Shown piece after piece: positions 35,621-42,939 of a stretch of 64,000 nt of DNA. Every line of letters starts with the position of its first letter. Positions within the stretch are counted from its first letter, which is position 1. This DNA is from Flemingiibacterium sp045635785 (GTDB lineage: Bacteria; Bacillota; Clostridia; Oscillospirales; CAG-272): contig JAZTWJ010000052.1 of assembly GCA_045635785.1 (NCBI GenBank), positions 7,032 through 71,031 on the forward strand, written 5' to 3'. Below the pieces are notes generated by a model. The model made no database searches. It worked only from the letters and a program-made list of their open reading frames with translations, and was not told the origin of the DNA. Position numbers and translations under genes: made by a program.

Positions 35621-36907
35621 ATGCTTGACATCAAATACATCAAAGAAAATACAGAAGAAGTCATTACACGATTTGCCAACAAGGGCAAGGATGCGCGCGA
35701 AGACATCGAAAAGATCCTGACGCTTGATACACAGCGCCGCACCATGATCTCCGAGACCGAAGCCCTCAAGGCAGAGCAGAACAAGGTCTCCAAATCCATT
35801 CCCATGCTCAAGAAGAATGGCGAGGATGTCACCCCCATTTTTGCACAGATGAAGGAGCTTTCCGAAAAGATCAAGGCGGACGACGAAAAACTGAAGCAGA
35901 TCGAGGTCGAATACACGGGTCTCATGCTCAGCCTTCCCAATCTACCCGATCCCGATCTCAAGCCCGGCGGAAAGGAAAATAACGAGCCGCTTCGCTATTA
36001 CGGCGAGCCCCACAAATTCGACTTTGAGCCGAAGAATCACGTGGATATCTGCACCGATCTCGGGCTCATTGACTACAAGCGCGGAGTTAAGCTGTCCGGA
36101 AACGGTTTCTGGATCTATCGCGGCATAGGCGCGCGCCTCGAATGGGCGCTGCTCAACTACTTTGTGGATACGCATATTGGCGACGGATACGAGCTTGTAC
36201 TGGTGCCCCATATGCTCGGCTACGAGTGCGGTCTGACCGCAGGTCAGTTCCCCAAGTTTGCAGATGATGTTTATTGGCTGGAGACTGCCGAGGATGAGCG
36301 CCGCCGTTTCATGCTTCCTACCGCAGAAACTGCGCTGGTAGCTTTGCATCGCGATGAGATCCTCACCGAAGCGGATCTTCCGAGAAAGTACATCAGCTAC
36401 ACGCCTTGCTTCCGCCGTGAGGCAGGCTCCTATCGTGCGGATGAACGCGGCATGGTCCGCGGACATCAGTTCAACAAGGTGGAAATGGTTCAGTATACGC
36501 GCCCTGAGGATTCGGACGACGCATTTGCAGAGCTTGTCGGTAAGGCAGAAGCGCTTGTCAAGGGTCTTGGCTTCCTCTTCCGCACAGTCAAGCTTGCGGC
36601 GGAGGATTGCTCCGCTTCCATGGCGCGCACCTACGATATTGAGATCCACATTCCGTCCATGGATGGATATAAGGAAGTAAGCTCCGTTTCCAATGCCCGC
36701 GATTATCAGGCGCGACGCGGTCAGATGCGCTTCAAGCGCGAATCCACCGGCAAGATCGAATTCCTGCACACGCTCAACGGCTCCGGTCTTGCAACCAGCC
36801 GCATTCTGCCTGCAATTGTTGAGCAGAATCAGCAGGCGGACGGCAGCGTTGTGGTACCCGAAGTGCTTCGCAAGTACGTCGGTTGCGACATCATCAAGAA
36901 GCAGTAA
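35621..36907 (+). CDS. serS: Seryl-tRNA synthetase
   Basis: 428 aa class II synthetase. An N-terminal coiled-coil arm (about residues 1-105) is followed by the catalytic domain with motif 2 (CFRREAGSYRADERGMVRGHQF) split as CFRREAGSY and GMVRGHQFNKVEM, and motif 3 in the C-terminus (LNGSGLATSRILPAIVEQNQ region). AAGGGAG lies upstream of the ATG. It follows parB by 35 nt, as in many Firmicutes. No T-box leader is seen in front of it. Confidence 0.97.
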   Translation: MLDIKYIKENTEEVITRFANKGKDAREDIEKILTLDTQRRTMISETEALKAEQNKVSKSIPMLKKNGEDVTPIFAQMKELSEKIKADDEKLKQIEVEYTGLMLSLPNLPDPDLKPGGKENNEPLRYYGEPHKFDFEPKNHVDICTDLGLIDYKRGVKLSGNGFWIYRGIGARLEWALLNYFVDTHIGDGYELVLVPHMLGYECGLTAGQFPKFADDVYWLETAEDERRRFMLPTAETALVALHRDEILTEADLPRKYISYTPCFRREAGSYRADERGMVRGHQFNKVEMVQYTRPEDSDDAFAELVGKAEALVKGLGFLFRTVKLAAEDCSASMARTYDIEIHIPSMDGYKEVSSVSNARDYQARRGQMRFKRESTGKIEFLHTLNGSGLATSRILPAIVEQNQQADGSVVVPEVLRKYVGCDIIKKQ

Positions 36908-36909
36908 CC

Positions 36910-36940
36910 TGCCGAATTTTTCAAAAGAAGAATTTCGGCA
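36910..36940 (+). terminator. Weak hairpin after serS
   Basis: TGCCGAATTTTTC can pair with GAAGAATTTCGGCA (36910-36940) around AAAA, but no T run follows, so it may only slow polymerase or protect the 3' end. Confidence 0.45.
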
Positions 36941-36971
36941 AATGTAAAACATATCGAAAGGAGGTTTTTCG

Positions 36972-37520
36972 GTGGAGTTCTTTGAAGCGTTATGGAATGA
37001 CCTCATGGAAATCTGTGGGGATACCATCACTCTCGGGGATCAGCCCGTTACGACTCTCAACATCATCATTTGGTCGCTTTTTATCGGCTTTATGATCGGA
37101 ATCGGCGTCACCTTATACAATAAATTTGTGCTTGGCTCCTTGATCAGAGGATTGATCGAGCGCGGCGCACATACCGCAGATGCGGCATTGACCGCCACGG
37201 AAATCGGCTGTGCAAACCCGTTTGTTCGGTTTGCCATGCGAAAAAACAGCTCGCTTCGCCGCATTGTGCATGTCAAAGGCGAATCGGATGCCAAAGAATT
37301 CAAATACAGCTTCCAAACGGCACAATTCTTCATTCCGGACGAGATGGTACACCGTGCAGAGCTGGTCTACGGAAACGCGGGAACCAGCGTGCTTTCCGTA
37401 CTGCTCGCCGTGCTTGCCTTTCTTGTAGTGGCGCTTGTATCGTTCATCGTGGTGCCCGATCTCATTCAGATGCTGAATAATTTCATAAACGGGATCAAAC
37501 CCCCGAGCAATATACTCTAA
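36972..37520 (+). CDS. Two-helix membrane protein of unknown function
   Basis: 182 aa, GTG start with AAAGGAGG 7 nt upstream. A first membrane helix lies at about residues 27-48 and a second at about 140-165; the intervening soluble region (about 90 residues, including the GAHTADAALTATEIGC segment) would be on one side of the membrane. I do not recognise the family, although the arrangement recurs in Clostridia near serS. It may be cotranscribed with serS and the MORN protein. Confidence 0.72.
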   Translation: MEFFEALWNDLMEICGDTITLGDQPVTTLNIIIWSLFIGFMIGIGVTLYNKFVLGSLIRGLIERGAHTADAALTATEIGCANPFVRFAMRKNSSLRRIVHVKGESDAKEFKYSFQTAQFFIPDEMVHRAELVYGNAGTSVLSVLLAVLAFLVVALVSFIVVPDLIQMLNNFINGIKPPSNIL

Positions 37521-37540
37521 TTTCGGAGAAAAGATAACAT

Positions 37541-38374
37541 ATGAATTACGAACAGACTAACAAACGGGTGCGCCGTACGCGCAGTACCTTCAGTATTATG
37601 CTGACCATTCTGATCATCGCCGCCATTGCGGTGGGCATCGTTGCGGCATGCATATATTTTTCCGGCATCCGATATATCAAGATCAATACGGAAGACGGCG
37701 GTACGGTCAAATATTTCGGCATCGTCGATGAGGACGGCGATCCTTTAACGGGTCAGCTGTACTATTCCGACGGCGTTGTCGCAGAAGTTGACATGGAAAA
37801 GAAGTCCGTTATTTATTCAAACGGCGATGTTTACGAGGGCGAGCTGAAGGAATTGAGCCGCAGCGGTAAAGGCAAGCTGCTCTATGCCTCGGGCGACATC
37901 TACGAGGGCGACTTCGTTCAGGATCAGATCACCGGCTATGGCGTGTATACCTTCTCCAACGGCGATATTTATGAGGGGTATCTTGTGAATGGCATGAAGG
38001 AAGGCGAGGGCACTTATACTTGGGCGGACGGCTCGGTCTATACCGGCTTGTTTCAGAACGACATGAAGAACGGCGCGGGTGTTTACAAATGGGCGGATGG
38101 CTCCACCTATGAAGGCACCTATGTGAATGAGCTCAAGGAAGGAAAAGGAACCTTTATTTTCCCCAACGGCGACCGCTACGTCGGTGATTTCGCCGCGGAT
38201 GTCCGCACAGGCAATGGCACCTACACATGGGCAAACGGAGACACCTACGAGGGTGAGTTCAAGGATAATAAAATGCACGGCAAGGGCAAATATACATGGC
38301 CCAGCGGACGCACCTTTGAGGGCGAATTTTCCGACGGAAAGATCGTTCGCAAGCAAGAAACAACCGAACAGTAG
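37541..38374 (+). CDS. Membrane-anchored MORN-repeat protein
   Basis: 277 aa. After a basic N-terminus and one membrane helix (about residues 20-42) comes an extracellular-type region with at least seven MORN repeats (YEGELKELSRSGKGKLLYA, YEGDFVQDQITGYGVYTF, YEGYLVNGMKEGEGTYTW and so on). MORN repeats bind lipids or scaffold complexes; in bacteria their roles are poorly known. No enzymatic motif is seen. Confidence 0.85.
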   Translation: MNYEQTNKRVRRTRSTFSIMLTILIIAAIAVGIVAACIYFSGIRYIKINTEDGGTVKYFGIVDEDGDPLTGQLYYSDGVVAEVDMEKKSVIYSNGDVYEGELKELSRSGKGKLLYASGDIYEGDFVQDQITGYGVYTFSNGDIYEGYLVNGMKEGEGTYTWADGSVYTGLFQNDMKNGAGVYKWADGSTYEGTYVNELKEGKGTFIFPNGDRYVGDFAADVRTGNGTYTWANGDTYEGEFKDNKMHGKGKYTWPSGRTFEGEFSDGKIVRKQETTEQ

Positions 38375-38380
38375 GAAAAA

Positions 38381-38416
38381 ACAGCTTCTGCCAATGATTC
38401 TGCAGAAGCTGTTTTT
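38381..38416 (+). terminator. Intrinsic terminator after the MORN-repeat gene
   Basis: ACAGCTTCTGC (38381-38391) pairs with GCAGAAGCTGT (38402-38412), followed by TTTTT. Confidence 0.92.
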
Positions 38417-38475
38417 GGTTATATTTGTTATTATTGCCATTATATGGCATCTTCGCTTCCAATCGGCAAAACAGT

Positions 38476-38505
38476 AAGCCGCCCAATAAAATGGGCGGCT
38501 TGATT
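38476..38505. terminator. Hairpin terminator between convergent genes (pgsA side)
   Basis: AAGCCGCCCA (38476-38485) pairs with TGGGCGGCTT (38492-38501). It directly follows the pgsA stop on the minus strand and has a T-rich tail on the plus strand. Confidence 0.8.
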
Positions 38506-39072
38506 TTATTTCGTGGGATCGAGGAACTGCCAATAGGTTTTCATATAGTCGATGCCCGACCATACCGTCATGACCGTCATCGCCGCGATGGTGATATAGC
38601 TGAGGATATAGCCACCGGAGGGCAGAATGACAGGCTCAAGCAAGATAACAACAATACAAACGATCTGCGTCACGGTCTTGACCTTGCCCAGCCATGCCGC
38701 CGCCACGACCTTACCTGCTCCGCTTGAAAGGATCAGACGCATGGAGGTGATCGCCAGCTCGCGGAAAATGACGATTAGAGCCGCCCAAATAAAGACAGGG
38801 CGAAGATCCTCGTATTTGTAAAGAATGGCAAGCATGGCGCCAAACACCATAAACTTATCCGCAAGCGGATCAATAAATTTACCGAAATCCGTGATCAAGT
38901 TGAACTTTCTTGCAATCATTCCGTCGAGAAAGTCGGTAAATGCGGTGAGGATAAAGATCGCTGCACCAAGGATCCGTGACCATGTATCGGGCAGGAAGGG
39001 CAGTACAATTACCGCCACAAAAATCGGCACCATAATCACACGTATGAGTGAGAGCTTATTTGGAAGATTCAT
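38506..39072 (-). CDS. pgsA: CDP-diacylglycerol-glycerol-3-phosphate 3-phosphatidyltransferase
   Basis: 188 aa membrane enzyme of phosphatidylglycerol synthesis with about five helices. The CDP-alcohol phosphotransferase motif DG-x2-AR-x8-G-x3-D-x3-D is intact (from DFLDGMIARKF to GKFIDPLADK). Start MNLPNKLSLIR at 39072; a longer frame begins further upstream but runs through a hairpin. It follows rimO on the same strand after about 77 nt. Linkage with recA is common in Firmicutes. Confidence 0.95.
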   Translation of the reverse strand: MNLPNKLSLIRVIMVPIFVAVIVLPFLPDTWSRILGAAIFILTAFTDFLDGMIARKFNLITDFGKFIDPLADKFMVFGAMLAILYKYEDLRPVFIWAALIVIFRELAITSMRLILSSGAGKVVAAAWLGKVKTVTQIVCIVVILLEPVILPSGGYILSYITIAAMTVMTVWSGIDYMKTYWQFLDPTK

Positions 39073-39084
39073 TATCAGACCATG

Positions 39085-39112
39085 GCTTTCGCCGCGCGAA
39101 AGCACCCTTTCC
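39085..39112 (-). promoter_or_regulatory. SD-hairpin-ATG module in front of pgsA
   Basis: On the minus strand GGAAAGGG (39112-39105) is followed by the hairpin GCTTTCGC-GCG-GCGAAAGC (39103-39085) and then 12 nt to the pgsA ATG. The stem is the same as at iorB. Confidence 0.65.
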
Positions 39113-39149
39113 GCCCAAATGGGCATGGTTTTTACCGTAAGTTTTCGCC

Positions 39150-40487
39150 TTAGGAGATCTTGTCTCCGATAAGATCATAATCCAACGCCTCGGTTATCTT
39201 AACCTCGACAAAATCGCCGCTTTCCACGCTCTTTTTCGGTGCGCGGAAGTAAACCTTGCCGTCGATCTCCGGCGCATCGTTTGCACTTCTGCCGTAGTAG
39301 GTTTCGGATACCGGATCGTAATCCTCGCAGAGGACGGTCAGCGTTCTGCCGATCATGGCATCATTCTGCTCCTCGGTGATGTCTCCCTGGGTTCGCATGA
39401 TGATGTCATAGCGGTCCTGCTTGATCTGCTCGTCGATCTGATCGTCAAAATCGTATGCGGGGGTATCCTCCTCACGGGAATAGGTGAACGCGCCGAGTCG
39501 ATCGAAGCGTGCCTCCTTGACAAATGCACACAGTTCAGTAAAATCCTCCTCCGTTTCGCCGGGGAAGCCCACGATCACGGTGGTGCGAATGATCATCTCG
39601 GGAACATTGTCGCGCAGTTTTTTGACCACAGAACGGATCAGCGCGCCATCGCCGTGACGGTTCATGGCGCTCAGCATGTGGTCGGAAATGTGCTGGATCG
39701 GCATGTCGATATATTTGAGCACGCGCGGATTCGTTTTGAATACCTCCACCAGCTCGTCGGTGATCTTATCGGGATAGCAGTACAGCACGCGGATCCACGG
39801 GATTGTGGTTTCCTCGGTGATGCGGCTGAGAAGCTCCGCTAACTTAAATTCGCCGTAAAGATCCTCGCCATAGCGGGTGGTATCCTGCGCCACAAGCACA
39901 AGCTCCTTCACGCCAAGTGCCTCCATGGTTTTTGCCTCATCTATCAGTTCCTCCATGGGGCGGCTGCGGAATTTTCCGCGGATCGACGGAATCGCGCAGT
40001 AACTGCAGCAGTTGTCACAACCCTCGGCAATCTTCAGATAAGCATAATACTCGGGCGTGGTAACAATGCGCTCACCGCCAAGTTTTACCGTGTTTTTATC
40101 CTCGTAAGAAGAATATTTTTCCCCGTTGACAGCCGCGCGGACGGCTTCGGCAATGTTGTGGATACTGCCCACACCGAGGATCGCATCCACCTCGGGAAGC
40201 TGATCGAAAATCGCATCGCGATACCGCTCGGCAAGGCATCCCGTAACAACGATCGCTTTCAGCGTGCGGTTTTTCTTCAGCCAGCCGATGTCAATGATGT
40301 TGTCAATGGCTTCCTGTTTTGCGCTCTCGATAAATGCGCAGGTATTGACAACGATAACATCTGCGTCAATATCCTCGGAGACGATTTCAAAGCCGGCTTC
40401 ATATAACTCGTGCAGCATGACCTCTGTGTCAAGCTGATTTTTCGGGCAGCCCAGAGAGACAAACCCTACCTTGATTTTATTACTCAT
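39150..40487 (-). CDS. rimO: Ribosomal protein S12 methylthiotransferase RimO
   Basis: 445 aa radical-SAM enzyme. Three N-terminal cluster cysteines are in VSLGCPKNQLD, VVNTCAFIE and VVTGCLAER; the radical-SAM motif is CDNCCSYC; a TRAM domain ends the protein (GDFVEVKITEALDYDLIG). It adds a methylthio group to the S12 aspartate. ATG 40487 is preferred, with AGGA upstream inside recX; the first codons overlap the recX stop by 8 nt. Confidence 0.95.
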   Translation of the reverse strand: MSNKIKVGFVSLGCPKNQLDTEVMLHELYEAGFEIVSEDIDADVIVVNTCAFIESAKQEAIDNIIDIGWLKKNRTLKAIVVTGCLAERYRDAIFDQLPEVDAILGVGSIHNIAEAVRAAVNGEKYSSYEDKNTVKLGGERIVTTPEYYAYLKIAEGCDNCCSYCAIPSIRGKFRSRPMEELIDEAKTMEALGVKELVLVAQDTTRYGEDLYGEFKLAELLSRITEETTIPWIRVLYCYPDKITDELVEVFKTNPRVLKYIDMPIQHISDHMLSAMNRHGDGALIRSVVKKLRDNVPEMIIRTTVIVGFPGETEEDFTELCAFVKEARFDRLGAFTYSREEDTPAYDFDDQIDEQIKQDRYDIIMRTQGDITEEQNDAMIGRTLTVLCEDYDPVSETYYGRSANDAPEIDGKVYFRAPKKSVESGDFVEVKITEALDYDLIGDKIS

Positions 40488-41166
40488 ATTCATTTTCCTG
40501 TAATCTTTTGATTGCCGCCTTCGTTTCAGACGGCGCGTATCCAAAGCGATACAACGACGCGTAAACGCTTTCGCGATACTTCGGATCGCAAATGCGCTCC
40601 ATGTCGCATTTTTTTGAAAGAAGCCGCATGAGATTTGCCGCAAAGTCGATGTTTTCAAGCAGTGCGGGCAATTCATCGCGAAGAATTTCCGTGGAAATTC
40701 CCTTTTTTCGCAGTTCATTTTTGATACGCGTGGGCCCGTACAGCTTGACATTGGCAAGCTGCTCCACGCTCCGCGCAAGAATGCGGCTTTCGTTGATGTA
40801 ACCGAGCGATGCGATGTATTCCGCCGCATCCTCCGAAAGATATTTTTCAAATCCGCGCTGACGGAGCTTCTCCGTCAATGCAATTTTGGTATTGTCGCCG
40901 TACCCAAGAAGCGAAATGCCTTTTTTGACCGCTTCCCACAGCTTTGCACTATATTCCAGCGTGTCAAACTGCTCCGCCGTCAGCAAATACGGCAAAGAAT
41001 TTACACCGATGTTGCCCACTTCAAAAAGCATCTTTGACGCCACAAGAAGCTTTCTGATATCCGCTCGGACAGATTCCGCGCGCTCCGATGCAATGCGCAC
41101 CGTCAGCTCCGCTTCCTCGCCCATGCGCCGCGGCTCCAATTTGATGATCGCAATTTCAAGCGGCAC
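40480..41166 (-). CDS. recX: RecX regulatory protein
   Basis: 228 aa helical protein with the RecX repeats (for example LRQRGFEKYLSEDAAEYIASLGYINESRILAR split by a hinge, and RIKNELRKKGI). RecX limits RecA filament growth. It starts at GTG 41166, 2 nt after the recA stop, a typical coupled arrangement. No strong Shine-Dalgarno, so translation probably depends on recA. Confidence 0.92.
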   Translation of the reverse strand: MPLEIAIIKLEPRRMGEEAELTVRIASERAESVRADIRKLLVASKMLFEVGNIGVNSLPYLLTAEQFDTLEYSAKLWEAVKKGISLLGYGDNTKIALTEKLRQRGFEKYLSEDAAEYIASLGYINESRILARSVEQLANVKLYGPTRIKNELRKKGISTEILRDELPALLENIDFAANLMRLLSKKCDMERICDPKYRESVYASLYRFGYAPSETKAAIKRLQENEYE

Positions 41167-41168
41167 GA

Positions 41169-42290
41169 TTATTCGTCGTCCGTTTCGAGAATGCGGATGT
41201 CGAGATCCTCATCGTCATCCATATCGTCATCCTCATATTCGTTGCCCATCATCGCTTCCACATCGTCGCGCTGTGCCTTGATCTTTTCAGCCAGCTCTTC
41301 CATCAGCTCCGTGTTGGATTCAAAATACTTGCGCGTATTTTCCTTGCCCTGCGCGATGCGCTGATCGCCATAGGAGAACCATGAGCCGCTCTTGGTAATG
41401 AAGCCAAGCTCCATGGCAATATCTACGATCTCGCCGGATCTCGAAATACCCTTACCGTAGATGATGTCAAATTCCGCGACCTTGAAGGGCGGAGCCACCT
41501 TATTCTTGACAATTTTACACTTGACGTGGTTGCCGTATACCTCCGAGCCGTCTTTGAGCTGTTCGGAGCGGCGAATTTCCATACGAACGGAGGCGTAGAA
41601 CTTCAGCGCACGTCCGCCTGGGGTGGTTTCGGGATTTCCGTAGGAAATACCGATCTTTTCACGAAGCTGGTTGATAAAGATAATGACACAGTTGGACTTT
41701 GCCACAGCACCGGACAGCTTTTTGAGTGCCTGTGACATCAAACGTGCCTGCAAGCCCACATGAGAGGATGCCATATCGCCGTCGATCTCCTGCTGTGTAA
41801 CAAGCGCCGCAACCGAATCGACAACCACAACGTCAATTGCACCCGAACGAATCCGCGCCTCTGCAATATCCAGCGCCTGTTCGCCGCTGGAGGGCTGCGA
41901 AACAAGCAGACTGTCGATATCAACACCAAGCGCCTTTGCATAAACGGGGTCGAGGGCATTTTCCACGTCAATATATGCCGCCTCACCGCCAAGCTTTTGC
42001 GTTTCGGCAACTACATGCAATGCCACCGTGGTTTTACCCGAAGATTCGGGGCCGTAGATCTCCACGATACGTCCGCGCGGAACGCCGCCGATTCCCAAAG
42101 CCATATCCAGCGTCAGCGAGCCTGTGGAAATGGCGCTGACCTCCAGCTCGGGAGCTTCGCCCATACGCATGATGGTTCCCTTGCCGTAATTTTTCTCTAT
42201 CTGACCGATGGCGCCCTCAATCGCCTTACGCTTTGCTTCTTTGTCTACGATCTGCGATGGAACGGGCTTATTCTGCTGTTTTGCTTTCAT
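41169..42290 (-). CDS. recA: Recombinase RecA
   Basis: 373 aa. Walker A is GPESSGKTT, with the N-terminal helix (IGQIEKNYGKGTIMRMG) and DNA-binding loops L1 and L2 (QEIDGDMASSHVGLQARLMS, NQLREKIGISYGNPETTPGG) intact, and an acidic C-terminal tail (DEDLDIRILETDDE). It drives strand exchange and LexA cleavage. GGAG lies upstream of the ATG, and the promoter carries an SOS-box-like site. Confidence 0.98.
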   Translation of the reverse strand: MKAKQQNKPVPSQIVDKEAKRKAIEGAIGQIEKNYGKGTIMRMGEAPELEVSAISTGSLTLDMALGIGGVPRGRIVEIYGPESSGKTTVALHVVAETQKLGGEAAYIDVENALDPVYAKALGVDIDSLLVSQPSSGEQALDIAEARIRSGAIDVVVVDSVAALVTQQEIDGDMASSHVGLQARLMSQALKKLSGAVAKSNCVIIFINQLREKIGISYGNPETTPGGRALKFYASVRMEIRRSEQLKDGSEVYGNHVKCKIVKNKVAPPFKVAEFDIIYGKGISRSGEIVDIAMELGFITKSGSWFSYGDQRIAQGKENTRKYFESNTELMEELAEKIKAQRDDVEAMMGNEYEDDDMDDDEDLDIRILETDDE

Positions 42291-42325
42291 TTGTCAATCT
42301 CCGTTTCTTTGTTCTCGGCAAAAAC

Positions 42326-42378
42326 CGAACATATTTTCTCTATGGTTCTATTATACACCAAACAAACGAATTGTGCAA
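42326..42378 (-). promoter_or_regulatory. recA promoter with LexA/SOS-box-like operator
   Basis: On the minus strand TTGCAC (42378-42373) and TATAAT (42355-42350) are 17 nt apart. Just downstream AGAAAATATGTTCG (42339-42326) matches 12 of 14 positions of the Gram-positive LexA consensus CGAACRNRYGTTYG. LexA repression of recA is therefore likely. Confidence 0.75.
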
Positions 42379-42396
42379 TAGATTTTTACAATTTTT

Positions 42397-42939
42397 TCAA
42401 AAAATTGGGCTGTCAATCAACCACGCGCCGCCCACATTCCGAAGCGTTACCTCCAGATCGCCGTCTGCGTGCGGAAGCAGCACGATTGCCATATAGGGAT
42501 TCTTTTTCAACACCTTCGCCTTTGAAAGATCAAAGGTGCGCGGCTCTCCAAAATCCTCCGTGACTTTGGGATTCACAAACAGCACGCCGCCGCGCTCCGT
42601 AAATTTTGCCGAGATCATGCCCTCATCCGAGGATACGCCGCTGAACGCGGTGTTGGAAAGGATTTTCACATAGTCAGGGGAAAATACGGTTTCCATGGAT
42701 GCACGCAATTCGGAGATCGACTTCATGGGCGCAGATGCAGATACCTGACAGTATCCGTCGTCCAAAGCCTCGCCATGGGGAAGCGTATCGCCGTAAATAA
42801 TCCCATACAAAGTATGCGCCTTCGGTGCCAGCTCCTCCAATGCAGAAAGGATCGTTTGATCCGATGCGCCGCCACCGCATGACATAAGAAGTGTCAGCGA
42901 CAGAATCAAAAGAAATGCTGCTACAGCGAATTTTTTCAT
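42397..42939 (-). CDS. Small lipoprotein of unknown function
   Basis: 180 aa with a lipoprotein signal peptide (MKKFAVAAFLLILSLTLLMSC, lipobox LMSC) followed by Gly-Gly-Gly and a globular domain ending VRNVGGAWLIDSPIF-like (LRNVGGAWLIDSP), reminiscent of small exported domains with unknown roles. The ATG overlaps the gyrA stop (TAATG), so it is translated with gyrA, an odd partner for a lipoprotein. Confidence 0.85.
   Translation of the reverse strand: MKKFAVAAFLLILSLTLLMSCGGGASDQTILSALEELAPKAHTLYGIIYGDTLPHGEALDDGYCQVSASAPMKSISELRASMETVFSPDYVKILSNTAFSGVSSDEGMISAKFTERGGVLFVNPKVTEDFGEPRTFDLSKAKVLKKNPYMAIVLLPHADGDLEVTLRNVGGAWLIDSPIF

Noticed and set aside
41169..42290. An intein or intron in recA
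   Set aside because: The protein aligns mentally end to end with ordinary RecA of 340-375 aa, with no insertion.
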